In this document: positions 1 through 11,397 of the stretch, piece by piece | Layout: every line of letters begins with the position of its first letter | How positions within the stretch are numbered: position 1 is the stretch's first letter | Source of the DNA: Hysterangium stoloniferum | Taxonomy: Eukaryota > Basidiomycota > Agaricomycetes > Hysterangiales > Hysterangiaceae | NCBI GenBank assembly: GCA_015178975.1 | Contig: WHVD01000025.1 | Span: forward strand, 62,001 to 126,000 | Length of the DNA stretch: 64,000 nucleotides | Reading direction: 5' to 3' | Made by a program: the position numbers and the translations under genes | Notes under the pieces: model-generated | The model's database searches: none | What the model was told of the DNA's origin: nothing | What the model saw: only the letters and a program-made list of their open reading frames with translations

Positions 1-658
1 GGCTGGGGGGGGTTCCTCGAAGACATCCATGACTGGGGAAGGCTCCTCGAGGACTTCCTGGATAGGGTGATCAACATCCATAAATGTCATATCAGGTTGA
101 TGAATGGGGTTCCCCAGGGAAATGCAAGGTGAGCAGGGAGAGGTGGGGGGTGGACTCCAAACTGGCAGAAGGATGAGGGATGTGTCCGACACTGTAGAGA
201 ACAATGGTGTCGGGGTAGAGTGGGTGGTGACAAGGGGGTCAGGTGATGTGTGGGAGGGTGGAGTTGGCTGTGGTGCCGGAGAGGGCTTGGGCACAGGTGA
301 GCACAGTGGTATGAGGGAAGGTCCTGTGGAGGGGAGAGGGAATGGTATAGGGGGAAGAGGAGGCAGGTCGGTGGTGGATGGCTCAAGACTTCCTGGCAGC
401 TCTGAAAAGGGTGTGAAGCACTGCAGTGGGGGTGTGGAAGAAATGGACGGAGGTGGAGAGAGGTGGGTGGAGCTGGACAGCATTGCAGGGTTGCTGGATG
501 ATACCCCCTCCAAACCCTGATGGAAGTCAGTAATTTTCTTCGTTGGTTAGGGTCACTCGTGAAGAAGTGAACGTTGTCAGGAAGTAAAAACCCTTCATGG
601 CAGTCAGCACTGAGGTACTTGTTGTCATAGGTGGGGTAGCGTGGTCAGTCATCCTCTG
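1..658 (-). repeat. Inverted copy of a proline-rich repeat ORF
   Basis: The reverse complement of this stretch matches about 16,960-17,640 on the + strand, including the segment encoding a histidine/proline-rich stretch and the repeated PPSVM-like units at its end. The match stops where LTR A starts at 659. Function is not recognised. It shows that the proline-rich ORF is a dispersed repeat rather than a single-copy host gene. The left end is cut by the window edge. Confidence 0.7.
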
Positions 659-1062
659 TGTGAGGAGTATGCTTTTACCACAGTTTCATTGTGGTAAAAT
701 ACTCCTTTTATTTTATTTATATTTTACACATTCTATTCATATTTTTCTATCTTTTATATTCTTTGAATATTGCATCATTTCATTAGTTTGAAGCATTGTG
801 TATACTTGTGGGTGCACTCGGCACCAAATAGAACTCAGACACACTTTTATCCAAGCACCACCACTCGTAAGACATAAACTAGGTCTACAGCGAGTGGTGA
901 TCAGGGTAACGTGTCAGCTACCACATAGGTAGCATTATCTGAGCTATCTAACACTTCAGGCCTCGAACTATAGCAGTCGAGGCCCCCACTCGAATCATCC
1001 CTCTTCCCATTCTACTCATTTCTTCGTATATAGAATGGTCAGAACTTCTACCACTCTTCACA
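659..1062 (+). mobile_element. Solo LTR, family A
   Basis: Begins TGTGAGGAGTATGC and ends CCACTCTTCACA, as does the 3' LTR ending at 16622. Just inside the 5' end is an inverted repeat (TTTTACCACAG ... TTGTGGTAAAA). No matching target duplication is visible (CTCTG left, CATGG right), so one flank has probably been rearranged. Confidence 0.8.
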
Positions 1063-1194
1063 CATGGATTAAAGATGTATATAGAACAAACATGGGGAGT
1101 CTAGGTCAGGAAATGACCAAGGACACTTGGAGATGCTAGCTGGGAAAGGGCAGAGTCTGATGGGTTCTGGGTCATAACAGGAGGTGTAAAGGGT

Positions 1195-1871
1195 CAAGTA
1201 GTTTACCACTCAATGTGCGATTGTTATCGACTAACAATAGTGCAAAGTACAATCGACTAGTAGTTATAGGTAGTCAAGATGTAGATTACGATTGACCTTT
1301 AAGGTGTGATCAGTAGATAATTACAAGGGCGGATCGACCTTACAGTGCGATCCAACTGTGTAGCTAGCTGGGCCAATGGTCAAGTAGATAAGAGAAAGTA
1401 TATATTGCAAGAGAGAGAGAACATCCTAAGAAAGTGAGCTACGATGGATATTCTTACCGCATGAAGCAAGAACTTGAAGTCGAGTCGAATAGTAGTAACT
1501 AACTTCGACTGTTACAGTGTGAAGTGTAGTTACTGTTGATCTGGGAAGAGAGATAGAGTGAAGGTTTGTCTTAGACAAGACCCCGAACCAGTACTTGCAT
1601 GTGCAGGTGATGGTTGTCGGGGTTGAAAGTGTCTAAGTTTCTCACATGTGACTACTACTGTGACATGTGCATATGTACTTCTTGTGGGCTAGAGCGCCCA
1701 CAAGCATACATGGACTCTCGAACTAATAAAAAGGGGTATGACCCGTATTTATGAGTGATAGAAAAGAAAAATAAAAACATAAAACATAAAGGAAATAATA
1801 GAATTATAAAGCGGCTAAGGGGTAAGGCTTAGAGTCTTTAGTCGCACCTCCTATGTGACCTATCCTTCACA
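1195..1871 (-). mobile_element. Solo LTR, family E
   Basis: 677 bp bounded by TGTAAAGGG and CCTTCACA, with a perfect 5-bp direct repeat GGAGG on both sides (1190-1194 and 1872-1876). Nearly identical copies lie at 35982-36664 and 62810-63489. The reverse orientation is inferred from the layout shared with families A and B when read from the TGTGAAGGATAGG end. Confidence 0.9.
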
Positions 1872-2409
1872 GGAGGTGTCTAGTCAAGGGCAGAATACCA
1901 GAATGGGATTTGAGGTGAAGGGTACTTGAGGGATGAGGGTCAGGTTCCAGTGGATTCCAGGTCTTGATTCTAGTTTGGAAGATGGTTTGGAACCTATATG
2001 ATGTCCAGGAAATAATCTGTGGAGTCTCTGGGAATGGATCTTCACATGGGACAAAGATAAGAATGGTTTGCAGAAAAGAATAGAAGTGTGCAAGGAGATA
2101 CTGGTAGTGATGAGCACATTTGAGTAACAAGGTTTGAGCTTTGACTTCAAGGTACAAAGCTAAGGGTGATGTGTGAAGTGTTAACTTATAGCTGTTTGAG
2201 ATGGCTGAGATGATACCCCAATCACACACAAGACTATAGTATGTATGTATGTGCTCATAAGAGTCTATGTACCCACAAGTGTACATAGATCTTTGAACTA
2301 ACACAAATGCATATAAACATTAGTTAGAAATAGTAGAAAATAAGAGACAAATCTAAGAAATATAATACAATGAAATGGTCATATTTTTCAGAGAGGGGTA
2401 CCCCTCACA
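1872..2409 (-). mobile_element. Degenerate LTR, group C/D, reverse
   Basis: The right end is the reverse complement of TGTGAGGGGTACCCCTC. About 2050-2230 matches 20,735-20,900 closely, including the segment GAGATGGCTGAGATGAT. The left boundary is unclear. The 132 bases between LTR A (ends 1062) and LTR E (starts 1195) may belong to the same old element. Confidence 0.6.
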
Positions 2410-3197
2410 GTTAGAATTCCTACAACTCTTCACACCTACATAGAAGGTAGATACCCCTCATATATTGAACAGTCTGAATTTCTATGACTGTTCACACCAA
2501 CTGACATACCAAGAGAAAAAGGTTGGAGTCACCATGTGAACCTTATGTAATGCGAGATCAACAGTCTCGAAAACGAGTTCTCGGGTATGTCAGCAATGGA
2601 TTAGAACCTGCCACTGGCAGCTTCTCTTTGAACATATTGGAAGGAGTTTACAGAGTGTTTATGCATTGGAGAGTGATATTCTTTACTGCCTGGGCCATTC
2701 ATGTTAGAATATGAGTATATACAATTAGCTATGACCTCATATCTCATTTTGTGTCTGTATAGATTCAACTGGTTCACATCATGTGATAGTTATTATTAGA
2801 TAGTTCCTGAGCAGATAGTCCTACAGACAGGTGCACAGACCATGTAGTACAGTATATAGTTAGTCCAGTTGAGGGGTAGAAACCTCAACTGGAAGCCCAG
2901 CTATCACCGGCTTATTCTACACCGCTCTATCTAAGTTACTTAGTACCTACATAGAGAGTCTCATACTGTGGTTCCCCGGCTTGCAGTTTACTCTAACAGT
3001 TCAAAGACTTTAAAAATCCCCTCAACGATGCTCGAATGCTGCGTGCGATATGACCGGATTCGGAATGGCCAAGGGGTCTTCCGGTTGGAGGACTCATGCC
3101 TTCTGGAAACAGAACCCTCTCATTCAAGCTCTGTAAGGTCCGAGACCTAATCCAAACTTAGAGAACAACGCCTTTTACATGTCAGACCAGGAATGAT
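2410..3197. other. No gene recognised; LTR-end scraps
   Basis: Two short scraps end in CTCTTCACA-like or CTGTTCACA-like LTR termini (near 2442 and 2495). A 10-bp perfect hairpin (CCAGTTGAGG / CCTCAACTGG) lies at 2865-2892. Short ORFs here match nothing I recognise. Confidence 0.5.
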
Positions 3198-4768
3198 ATT
3201 AATTCCCCGGCTAAAATGACAGGCACCTCCTAGAATCAATTGAATTGGACTCGAGGTACTAGTTTCAATAAGGTTCGGATCCACACAATATGCCCAATCG
3301 ATGAGCCCAAGACGAGATAGGGAAGATCCATTTGAATCTCCGTCATATCCCACCTTCCCCTCTCAGAAATACGGTAAAACTTCATTTCAAGCAGTCCACC
3401 GACCTTTTTTCTCGATGAATACTGGTTCTTCCCCGTTTCCTCCCGATTTCTACATCCCAAATCTTACGACGACTGCCGATCATGAGCAAAGCGGCAACAA
3501 CGATCGTGCGCAGATCACAGAATACACGTCAAACCTGAGGTAATCCTTCTGCATACTCCAGTGCTCTAGACCGTCTAAATAGGATCCACAGACAAGTAGA
3601 TGTCGTAAGATAACAACGAGTCTGAGTATTCTGTAGAGCAACCGCCTTCAATACCAAACTACTTGAGGAACAATCTAGCAACAAGACACCACGATGCCCG
3701 TCCGATACACTCCATGGCCCGTCAGATCGATTATCGGGGAGAATGTTTGTCCTTTCAGGAAGCGACGACGCCACAGGTTTCACAGAGCAACAGGCGATTC
3801 AGATAACGAACAATCCGAATACTATTTGGAGAGTGACTCTCTTCAACCGGATACCATCATTTCAGTGTGGGGCACTCCCTGACCGGCGTCAAGTTGGCCG
3901 GTCAGGGAGTGCCCCATATTGACATGATGGTATCCGGTTGAAGAGAGTCGCTCTCCAAAGTATTTAGATTGCGCTTTATCCGAGTTGGCTGTTGGTCTGT
4001 GAAACTTATTTAGGCGGTATGAGTGAAGTGAATATAAAGAGGGATCACCTCAAATGTAATATATGTTCCGTGGCGTAGGCATGTTCACCTGCGAACAGGC
4101 CAAGCGGGGTGATCGCCGGACCTGTATCCCATCTGGAAGAAAAAACGACGTCAATCGTGTCTTTCCTCTGACCCAAATGACTCTTACCTTTGCGAGTCAT
4201 CCTGTGGCGTCGCTTCATGAACGGACAAACATTCTCTTTGATAATCGAGCTGACGGGCCAGGGGTGTATCGGACGGGCATCGTGGTGTCTTGTTGCTGAA
4301 TTGTCCCTCAAGTAATTTGGTATTGAAGCCGCTCACTCTGCAGAATACTCAAACTCGTCATTATCTGAGACATATTTGTCTGTGGATCCTATTTAGACGG
4401 TCTTGAGCACTGGAGTACGGAGAAGGATTACCTCAGGTCTGACGTGTATTCTGTGATCTGTGCACAGTCGTTGTTGCTGCTTTGCTCTTGATCGGCGGTC
4501 GTCGTAAGATCTAGGGTGTAGAAATGGGTAGGCAATGCAGAATAACCAGTATTCATCAAGCAAAAAAGTTGGTAGACTGCTTGAAATGAAGATTTACTAC
4601 ATTCTGAGAGATAAAGGTGGATATAACGGATTCAAATGGTACTTTCCTATCTGCTTGGGCTCATCAATTGGACATATTGTGTGGATCCGAACCTTATTGA
4701 AACTAGCACCTTGAGTCCAATTCAATCGATTCTAAGAGGTGCCTGTCATTTTAGCCAGGGAATTAATT
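3198..4768. repeat. Long inverted repeat (near-palindrome)
   Basis: The left arm (3198-3887) and right arm (3897-4768) are reverse complements over almost their whole length, separated by a 9-nt spacer. The inner ends are GACCGGC and GCCGGTC. The outer ends are ATTAATTCCCCGGCTAAAATG and its complement. The right arm has about 194 extra bases (about 4006-4199) that partly resemble 4388-4460, so it carries an internal partial duplication. Both arms hold the same protein-like fragment, containing ERTNIL and DGP motifs, which I do not recognise. No terminal motif or target duplication of a known transposon is visible. Confidence 0.85.
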
Positions 4769-4990
4769 TGTTGTTGCAGGCCTGCATGGCATACACTCAC
4801 AGCTGTGACATGTGTCAGAAAACTTAAGTTGACCACACTGCTTGGCAAGGAGCACTTTGACCCACAGATGTGCCTCTCAAGCCCTTTGAAGTCATTTTGA
4901 TGGATCTAACTGGTCTACCCTCATCCAAAGAAGGGCCCCACTCTACTTTCTATATTGTACTTCAATGGTCAATATATAGTCACTAGGGAA
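4769..4990 (+). pseudogene. Ty3/Gypsy integrase fragment (fossil)
   Basis: The short reading CDMCQK followed about 30 residues later by MDLTGLPSS matches the end of the integrase HHCC zinc finger and the start of the catalytic core of Gypsy elements. Only this scrap remains between the long inverted repeat and a Tc1 element. It is an old, broken fragment. Confidence 0.6.
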
Positions 4991-5744
4991 TTGTACTCTG
5001 GAAGCTGCAGATTTCATAGTCACTAAGGCTGGCTTGCAGGTCATCCTCCAGAATCTGTATGTAGAGATCCCCATCCATCCTTCCATCAATCTTGCATGCT
5101 TGCCCAATCCCCCCTCACAGCATAAACCCCCATACCATCAAAGATCCACCACCAAACTTCAGGGTTCCCTCAACCAGCCTGTCACTCAAGCCCTCCCCTG
5201 CTTTTTCTACACCCACTTCCTACCATCTGACCCCCAGTCTATAGATTTTTGTCTCATCAGACCACACCACCTTCTTCCAGTCCTCCACAGTCCAATTCTG
5301 ATGTGCCAATGCAAAGTCCATCCTCTCCTTCCCATGCTTCTTAGAAAGAAGAAGCCTTTTCTTCTTTACCACAGGCTTCATCCCAGCTGCCTTGAGTCCA
5401 CAATGCACTGTTTGAGGATGGAGTGACTGGTTGGTGATAGTTCAAAGTGCTTTTGTTGCATCGACAGCTGTGTCAGCCTTCCCAGAGCTGATAAGACACT
5501 ATACAAAACAGATATTGGCTGTAGAGAGTTTGGAAGGGTGACCACCAGAGGCCTTAGAAAGGTGGGAATATTCAGAGTGAAGTTTAGAGATAGTAGCAAA
5601 GCCATAGCCAGTATAAAGTGAAATATGTTTGGCATAATAGCCAGCATCAAGTAGAGAAAGAATCTCATGCTGGGCAGCAGGGGAAAGGGGATGCATAGTT
5701 GGAATTAGGAGAATCTTAGCTATGAGAGCCCTTTGACTTATGTA
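4991..5744 (-). mobile_element. Tc1-type transposon, truncated (copy 0)
   Basis: The reverse strand encodes pieces of a Tc1 transposase: an N-terminal helix-turn-helix (HPLSPAAQHEILSLLDAGY, about 5650-5700) and then KMDF..NWTVEDWKKVVWSDETKI, with the first catalytic Asp in WSDET (about 5250-5290). It continues to a LEDDLQASL stretch near 5030. The C-terminal third, with the second and third acidic residues, is missing at the left end. The right end is cut by insertion of the next Tc1 element at TA 5743-5744. Frameshifts separate the pieces, so it is inactive. Confidence 0.8.
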
Positions 5745-7546
5745 CAGTGCTTCCAAAACTGTCCCAATGTTTTGGTAATTCTCAATAAATGCTTTATAAC
5801 TGACCAAATAAATTTTCTAAAATAGTGAAAATATTCTCATATATACCTTAGCATACTAGCTTTGATACATATTGGTGTCACAGTGAATATTTAAAAATGA
5901 CCAATCATTGGGACAGTTTTGCAACCTTCTCTTTTCACACATTTCATTATATCATATTATATTCTAGAGGGCTAGGAAAATTACATGAAAAATCATGTGA
6001 CATCTATTTGATGTCCTAATTAATATGTGATATGAAATATCACATTTTAGCTATCATTCTTATCATGAAACCTATTTCCCCTCTCAAAAGAGAACAAGCC
6101 ATCTCCCTCCTACAAAATGGACTCTCCAATAGGAATGTAGCCTCTACAACAGGTCTTAGCAAGTCTACTATCAGTAGTATTACTCAGGAGATAGAGATAG
6201 ACAAAGAAAACCTGAAAGGAGGATCATGCATCAAATTGTTAGGATACACACACAGGGCGGGTTTCCAGAGAAACCTGCGGGATATCCGGTAGGACTTGGC
6301 TTCAGCTTATAGGCTGCGCCCTCGCTAGATCGTGTTGTCCAATTTTGAACAGGTGGACGGGGATCCCGGGGAGTCCGGGCACGGTTCGTGGGTTGTAAGT
6401 TGTAAGTCAGAGGTCGTGGGTCGTGAGTCGAGATATTTGAGAGAGATAGATGCGCCGGAGCCTGTGGGCTCCGACTAGTGAGAGCGATGTGAATCAAGCA
6501 AGGTTTTAGAGCGGAAAATCGATTAGATTACTGGGGGGAATCTAAGCTAATTTTCTGACTGGATTGTATGTACAACATCTGCCAGTTTATATAGACCGTG
6601 GAGTGAATGACATACCAAATCCAGTAATGATGAAACGAAACTAACAAAACATAAAACAGGAATAATAAACACCAAGTTTGGTGTTAGGAATGGGACGGAA
6701 TGGAGCGGAGTCCGAATCATGACAAAGCATAACCCATAACGGGAAATGGAGCGGGAGCGGGGTTCAAATCGTGACAGGTCATTTGACTAAAATGGGAATG
6801 GGGCTCGATTAGAGTGGTGACGGGATTCTGAGCGGGGTCTGGTGACTGATGCGTGGGACGAAGACAGACATAGATAGAGACAGAGTCTGGGGGAAGTCCG
6901 GTGACTGATATGTGTCATAATGAGGTCGAAATGTAACGAGTCTTGTCGTACAGAGTCTGGGTGGGAAATCCTATAAACAGACATTTGGTGCGTGTGGGGC
7001 GTGGGGGCATACGGGTTAGTGCCCAGAGTCTGGTGGGATTGTCAGGTCGTAACACAAATCACCTCTGGCCAGCTGTCCAAGCCACACGTTACATTAACAG
7101 TATCAATCAATATAATGTGTCACCTAGCACAGTCAGGAGGACCTTGAAACAGCATGGTTTCAAAGCAGTAGTCAAGGCAAAAGACCCTTGTTGAAGGCTC
7201 AACATAGAAACGCCAGGTTAAGCTTTGCCCTCAAATACCAACACTGGACAGTGGATGACTGGAAGAGGGTATTGTGGACTGATGAGACCAAAATTAATAG
7301 GATTGGGTCAGATGGACATCAATCTGTGTGGAAGAAAGCTGGAGAATCACTTTCTGATAGGATAACCCGACCTAGTGTCAAGCATGGAGGTGGAAATATC
7401 ATGGTCTGGGGCTGTATGGGTTGGAATGGAGTGGGAAGGCTTGCAGAGATTGAAGGAAGGATGGATTCTGCATCCCCAGAGCATTGGATATTTAGAGATT
7501 CTAAAAGATAAGGCCATTTTCCAGCAAGATAATGATCCAAAACATA
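5745..7546 (+). mobile_element. Tc1-type transposon (copy 1), split by a solo LTR
   Basis: Starts CAGTGCTTCCAAAACTGTCC right after a TA target. The transposase begins near 6068 (SPLKREQAISLLQNGLSNRN, helix-turn-helix), is interrupted by LTR H at 6237-7054, then resumes. It reads [17 protein letters not shown] (first catalytic Asp, about 7230-7290) and FQQDNDPKHT (second Asp, about 7520-7545). There it is cut by copy 2, inserted at TA 7545-7546. A 1-nt loss compared with copy 2 gives a frameshift near 7190. The C-terminal part is absent. Confidence 0.85.
6237..7054 (-). mobile_element. Solo LTR, family H
   Basis: 818 bp, TGTTAGGATAC to GGTCGTAACA, flanked by perfect CAAAT duplications (6232-6236, 7055-7059). 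The empty site is preserved in Tc1 copy 2 near 8100, which proves insertion. It contains the segment GGACTTGGCTTCAGCTTAT shared by families G and I. Orientation is inferred from LTR H at 56779-57136, which borders a polypurine tract. Confidence 0.93.
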
Positions 7547-8452
7547 CAGTGGCTTCCAAAACTATCCCAATGTTTTGGTAATTCTCAATAAATGCTTTAT
7601 AACCTACCCAATAAATTTTCTAAAATAGTGAAAATACTCTCATATATACCGTAGCATACTAGCTTTGATATACCCAAATATTACATAATGTAGATGGATA
7701 TTGGTGTCACAGTGAATATTTAAAAATGACCAATCATTGGGACAGTTTTGCAACCCGCTCTTTTCACACATTTCATTATATCATATTATATTCTAGAGGG
7801 CTAGGACAATTACAGGAAAGATCACGTGATATCTACTTGATGTTCTAATTAATATGTGACATTTCATGTCTCATTTTAACTAATCATTCTTATCATGAAA
7901 GCTATTTCCCCTCTCAAAAGAGAACAAGTCATCTTCCTCCTACAAAATGGACTCTCCAATAGGAATTTAGCCTCTACAACAGGTGTTAGCAAGTCTACTA
8001 TCAATAGAATTGCTCAGGAGATGGACATAGACAAAGAAAACCTGAAAGGAGGATGTCCTTCCAAGCTTTCTCCTATTGACCAGAGGAGGATCATACATAC
8101 ATCAAATCACCTCTGGCAAGCTAGATAATGCTGTCCAGGCCACACACTTCATCAATTCCATCAATAAATCCCATGTCTCATCCAAAACAGTTAGGAGGAA
8201 CTTGAAACAGCATGGTTTAAAAGCTGTAGTCAAAGCAAAAAGGCCCTTGCTCAAGGCTCAACATAGAAAGCCAGGTTAAGCTTTGCCTTCAAGTATGTAC
8301 CAAAACTGGACTGTGGATGATTGGAAAAGGGTCTTGTGGTCTTATGAGACCAAGATCAATAATATTGGGTCAGATGGACATCAATATGTGTGGAAGAAAG
8401 CTGGAGAACCACTTTCTGATAGGACAACCCAACTTACAGTCAAGTATGGAGG
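7547..8452 (+). mobile_element. Tc1-type transposon (copy 2), 3'-truncated
   Basis: Starts CAGTGGCTTCCAAAACTATC after TA 7545-7546, inside copy 1. The transposase begins at 7895 (MKAISPLKREQVIFLLQNGL) and reads through the PSKLS segment, then [20 protein letters not shown]. The [17 protein letters not shown] segment follows near 8310, where the usual catalytic Asp of WSDET is Tyr. Sequence matching copy 1 ends at about 8452 (TATGGAGGT). Frameshifts near 8090 and 8280 split the ORF. It is inactive. Confidence 0.85.
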
Positions 8453-8891
8453 TTGTGATGTATTAGCCTTATTTTAATACTATCTGCTGAAAAAGGAGTC
8501 CAGTGCTCTATCAAAATGTGCAAATACTCAATTCACTGTAAGGTAAAATAATTTAAGTATTTGATATTAATCAGTGGCAGCCTGAATAGACTTACATAGA
8601 ACCCCTGAAGTCAAGAGTTTACTTGAATATATGCACCCTACTTCACAAAGAAGGTTTTGAGAGCTGCTTTTGCAAGCTGTTCTTTTTCTGTGAAAACAAC
8701 TACTAACATATGAATAACAATTCACTGATTCCGAAACTAGATTTGACTTCAATTCTAATTAGTTTATATATATTTTATACTATTTATCAAACAGTAAAAA
8801 TATTTATAAACAGGTCAAAAGATTAGATATAGAATAAAACACTATTTGGCTAATATATGCTTTATTTACACTAACCTACAGGGTCTACTGT
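8453..8891. other. AT-rich spacer, nothing recognised
   Basis: About 440 AT-rich bases between the broken end of Tc1 copy 2 and LTR B. I see no ORF with a recognisable motif and no terminal repeat. It may be what removed the 3' end of the Tc1 element. Confidence 0.4.
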
Positions 8892-9597
8892 TGTGAGAGG
8901 TATGGCGAAATATGCTCAGGAAATATAGTCTGGATAAGCCCATACTATATTCCCATTATTATTTCTTCTTTCTCTCTATTCTATTATACACTTATATTAG
9001 TTCGACGACCTATGTATGCGGTACAGCGACTCTTCTGGGCACATACACACCAGATTCATGTATTCTAGCACCCATAATTAGAACTCAGACACTTTTTACC
9101 CTGCAACCACGACTTACCCAGACACCCAGTTAGTGTCCTGTAAGTTGTGATTGGGTATCGTCTTGACTGTTACAGACGGGCTTCAACTATTCACGCAATC
9201 AGAGTTTCAAACTGTACCAGTCGAAACTCCATCTATATCTCCATCCACGCAGACTACATCTGCGCTACTCCATTATTCGACTCTCTCATTACTCTTTTCT
9301 ACACTTGAGCTGTCATTCGGAATCGCACTTAACAGTCGATTCCCTTTATTTGTTTTAGCTCTCTACTTTACTTTAGATAGCTACTTCACTCAGTCATATT
9401 GAACTCGGTAGTCAATACCTGTTCAGTCTGTATTAGACTTAGACAGTCAATACATCTATGTGTCATACCTAAACGGTCAATATTCTTCGTATATAGAACA
9501 GTTAGAACTTCCACCACTCTTCACACATACCTAAACGGTCAATATTCTTCATATATAGAATGGTTAGAACTTCCACCACTCTTCACACACTGGCCTT
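8892..9597 (+). mobile_element. LTR, family B (copy 1), probable 5' LTR
   Basis: TGTGAGAGGTATGGCG to CCACTCTTCACA, 706 bp. It is longer than its relatives because the last ~60 bp are tandemly duplicated (about 9477-9536 and 9531-9597). It is followed by a chromodomain integrase relic. ACTG precedes it and follows LTR B copy 4 at 19796 with a 1-base offset, so the two may be ends of one element. Confidence 0.85.
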
Positions 9598-9604
9598 TTT
9601 GCTG

Positions 9605-10250
9605 ATGGGATACTTACTGAGAGGAATGTCTCACTGCCTAGGAGGGGACGACCCCATGGTTCCCAGGGAATTGTCGGATAGCCCTTTAGCCAACCAATGG
9701 ATCGTAGAATTGGAAAACCATTGACAGGTGGGATGGGATTCGATTGCATGAGCACAAGAAATGCAAGCCCGCAGCTACAATAAGAAAAGGAGATTGGTGG
9801 AAGATATCTCAGAAGGAGATTATGTTCTAATCAATGCCCATTCCCTCGAGCTTGTTGAAGCCAAAGGACCTGGGAGGAAACTTATACAAAGACGGATAGG
9901 ACCGTTTGAAGTCTTGGAGAAGATCAATCCTGAAGTCTTTCGACTCCGCATTCCCTCAGAATATCAACTACACCCAGTGATCAACTGAGACCATCTTAAA
10001 AAGTACCATCTCTCCCCCAAGGAATTCGGATCAAGGGAGCTACTTGAGAATACTCGGGAACTAGACCATAACAATGAGGAGTATGAAGTAGAAGCTATAG
10101 TAGGACACAAAAAGCATCAAAATAGACTCCTTTTCCAAGTTTGATGGAAAGGGTATGGACTGGAAGAGGATACCTGGTTAAACGGCAACGACCTTCGTAA
10201 TGCCCCCACATTCGTAATGCCCCCACGCTTCTCAGAGCTTACAAAACTAT
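9605..10250 (+). pseudogene. Ty3/Gypsy integrase C-terminus with chromodomain (fossil)
   Basis: Encodes the end of a chromovirus pol. SEGDYVLINAHSLEL...GPGRKL...RRIGPFEVLEKI is the integrase C-terminal beta-barrel (about 9800-9930). Then come LHPVINxDHLKKY and an EYEVEAIVGHKKH...WKGYGLEEDTW chromodomain (about 10080-10190). The upstream pol domains are absent between LTR B and this point. The fragment is broken. Chromodomains of this kind steer integration toward marked chromatin. Confidence 0.85.
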
Positions 10251-10439
10251 TTCTCGAATCTAACGATCATTTTACCTTCTCACAATGACAACACTGTTTA
10301 TTTATTTTTAACTCTACTCTTCACTATTCATCCCCCTCCGCCTTTCACCTCAATAACTGAGTGGAGCTTAAAATTAATATAAAATACGTAAATCCACTAA
10401 AGAAAGTTTTATTCCCCTGTCTCTTCCCTCCATGTCAAC

Positions 10440-11059
10440 CTCACAAATCAGTACACTATGTTGCAGGAACAACAACCCAAACCCAAGTTCCCCAACTTCA
10501 AAAGAATACCGTGACCCCAACCTATCAATACTTCTACCATGTCATCTCGTACTGAAAATGTCGAGCACTGTATGGGTAATTCTGGGATGCCATCGTTGAT
10601 GCACTCCACCTTGCAGGACAACATGGCAGGAACCTCCACCAACTTGGGGAGTGGCACTCCTTTCACTCCATATACTCCTCCCCCCAGACCCCGACTTCCC
10701 AACTTTAAAAGGATCCCTCAACCCCAAACAACAGTTCCTCCTTCCCCACCACCTCGAACAGAGATTGTCAAGCACTTGGGGGAGGCCTCTTCTTCTACAT
10801 ACCTTAAGCGGACAGACCCCGTTCCAAAAGGTGTGCTCCTGTCCTCTGGTAGTTGGGGGGCTCCCTTGGGAACATGGAGTGAAACCCCCCCCACCCCCTC
10901 GTAGTATCTTCCCTTCCACCAAGGAGGAGATCAGGAAAAAGCGGCAGTCCAAGGATTTCTCTGTGCAGGTTCAGGAGGAATTAAAAATGCTCAAGAGGAA
11001 GAGGAGGCAGGAGTACTTAGAAGGACAGCAAAGGATGGGTGCTAGGGATAATGTCCCCT
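10440..11059 (+). pseudogene. Proline-rich repeat ORF, segment 1
   Basis: Not a recognised family. The reading around 10539-11059 is rich in Pro/Ser/Thr, then turns into a Lys/Arg/Glu-rich stretch (EEIRKKRQSKDF...EELKMLKRKRRQEY) that could form a basic coiled coil. It stops at the CCCCT site where the LTR A element is inserted, and a compatible reading resumes at 16628. It follows the chromodomain relic in the same direction, so it may be an accessory ORF of that LTR element, between pol and the 3' LTR. A host origin is not excluded. Confidence 0.5.
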
Positions 11060-11397
11060 TGTGAGGAGTATGCTTTTACCACAGTTTCATTGTGGTAAAA
11101 CACTCCTTTTATTTTATTTATATTTTACACATTTTATTCATATTTTTCTATTCTTTATATTCTTTGAATATTGCACCATTTCATTAGTTTGAAGCTTTGT
11201 GTATACTTGCAGGTGCACTCGGCACCAAATGAAATAGAGACACACTTTTACCCAAGCACCACCACTCGTAAGGCACAAACTAGGTCTACAGCGAGTGGTG
11301 ATCAGGGTAATGTGTCAGCTACCACATAGGTAGCATTATCTGAGCTAGTGAACACTTCTGGCCTCAAACTATAACAGTCGCCTCCACTCGAATCATC
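11060..11397 (+). repeat. 5' LTR of element A
   Basis: Starts TGTGAGGAGTATGC and aligns with the other LTR A copies up to about 11397 (CGAATCATC). The terminal ~70 bp ending in TTCACA are not found. It keeps the uninterrupted site GAGCTAGTGAAC that is split by LTR B in the 3' LTR. Confidence 0.8.

Noticed and set aside
2865-2892. Perfect 10-bp hairpin
   Set aside because: No T run, promoter or gene nearby to give it a role. Hairpins of this size are expected by chance in 64 kb.
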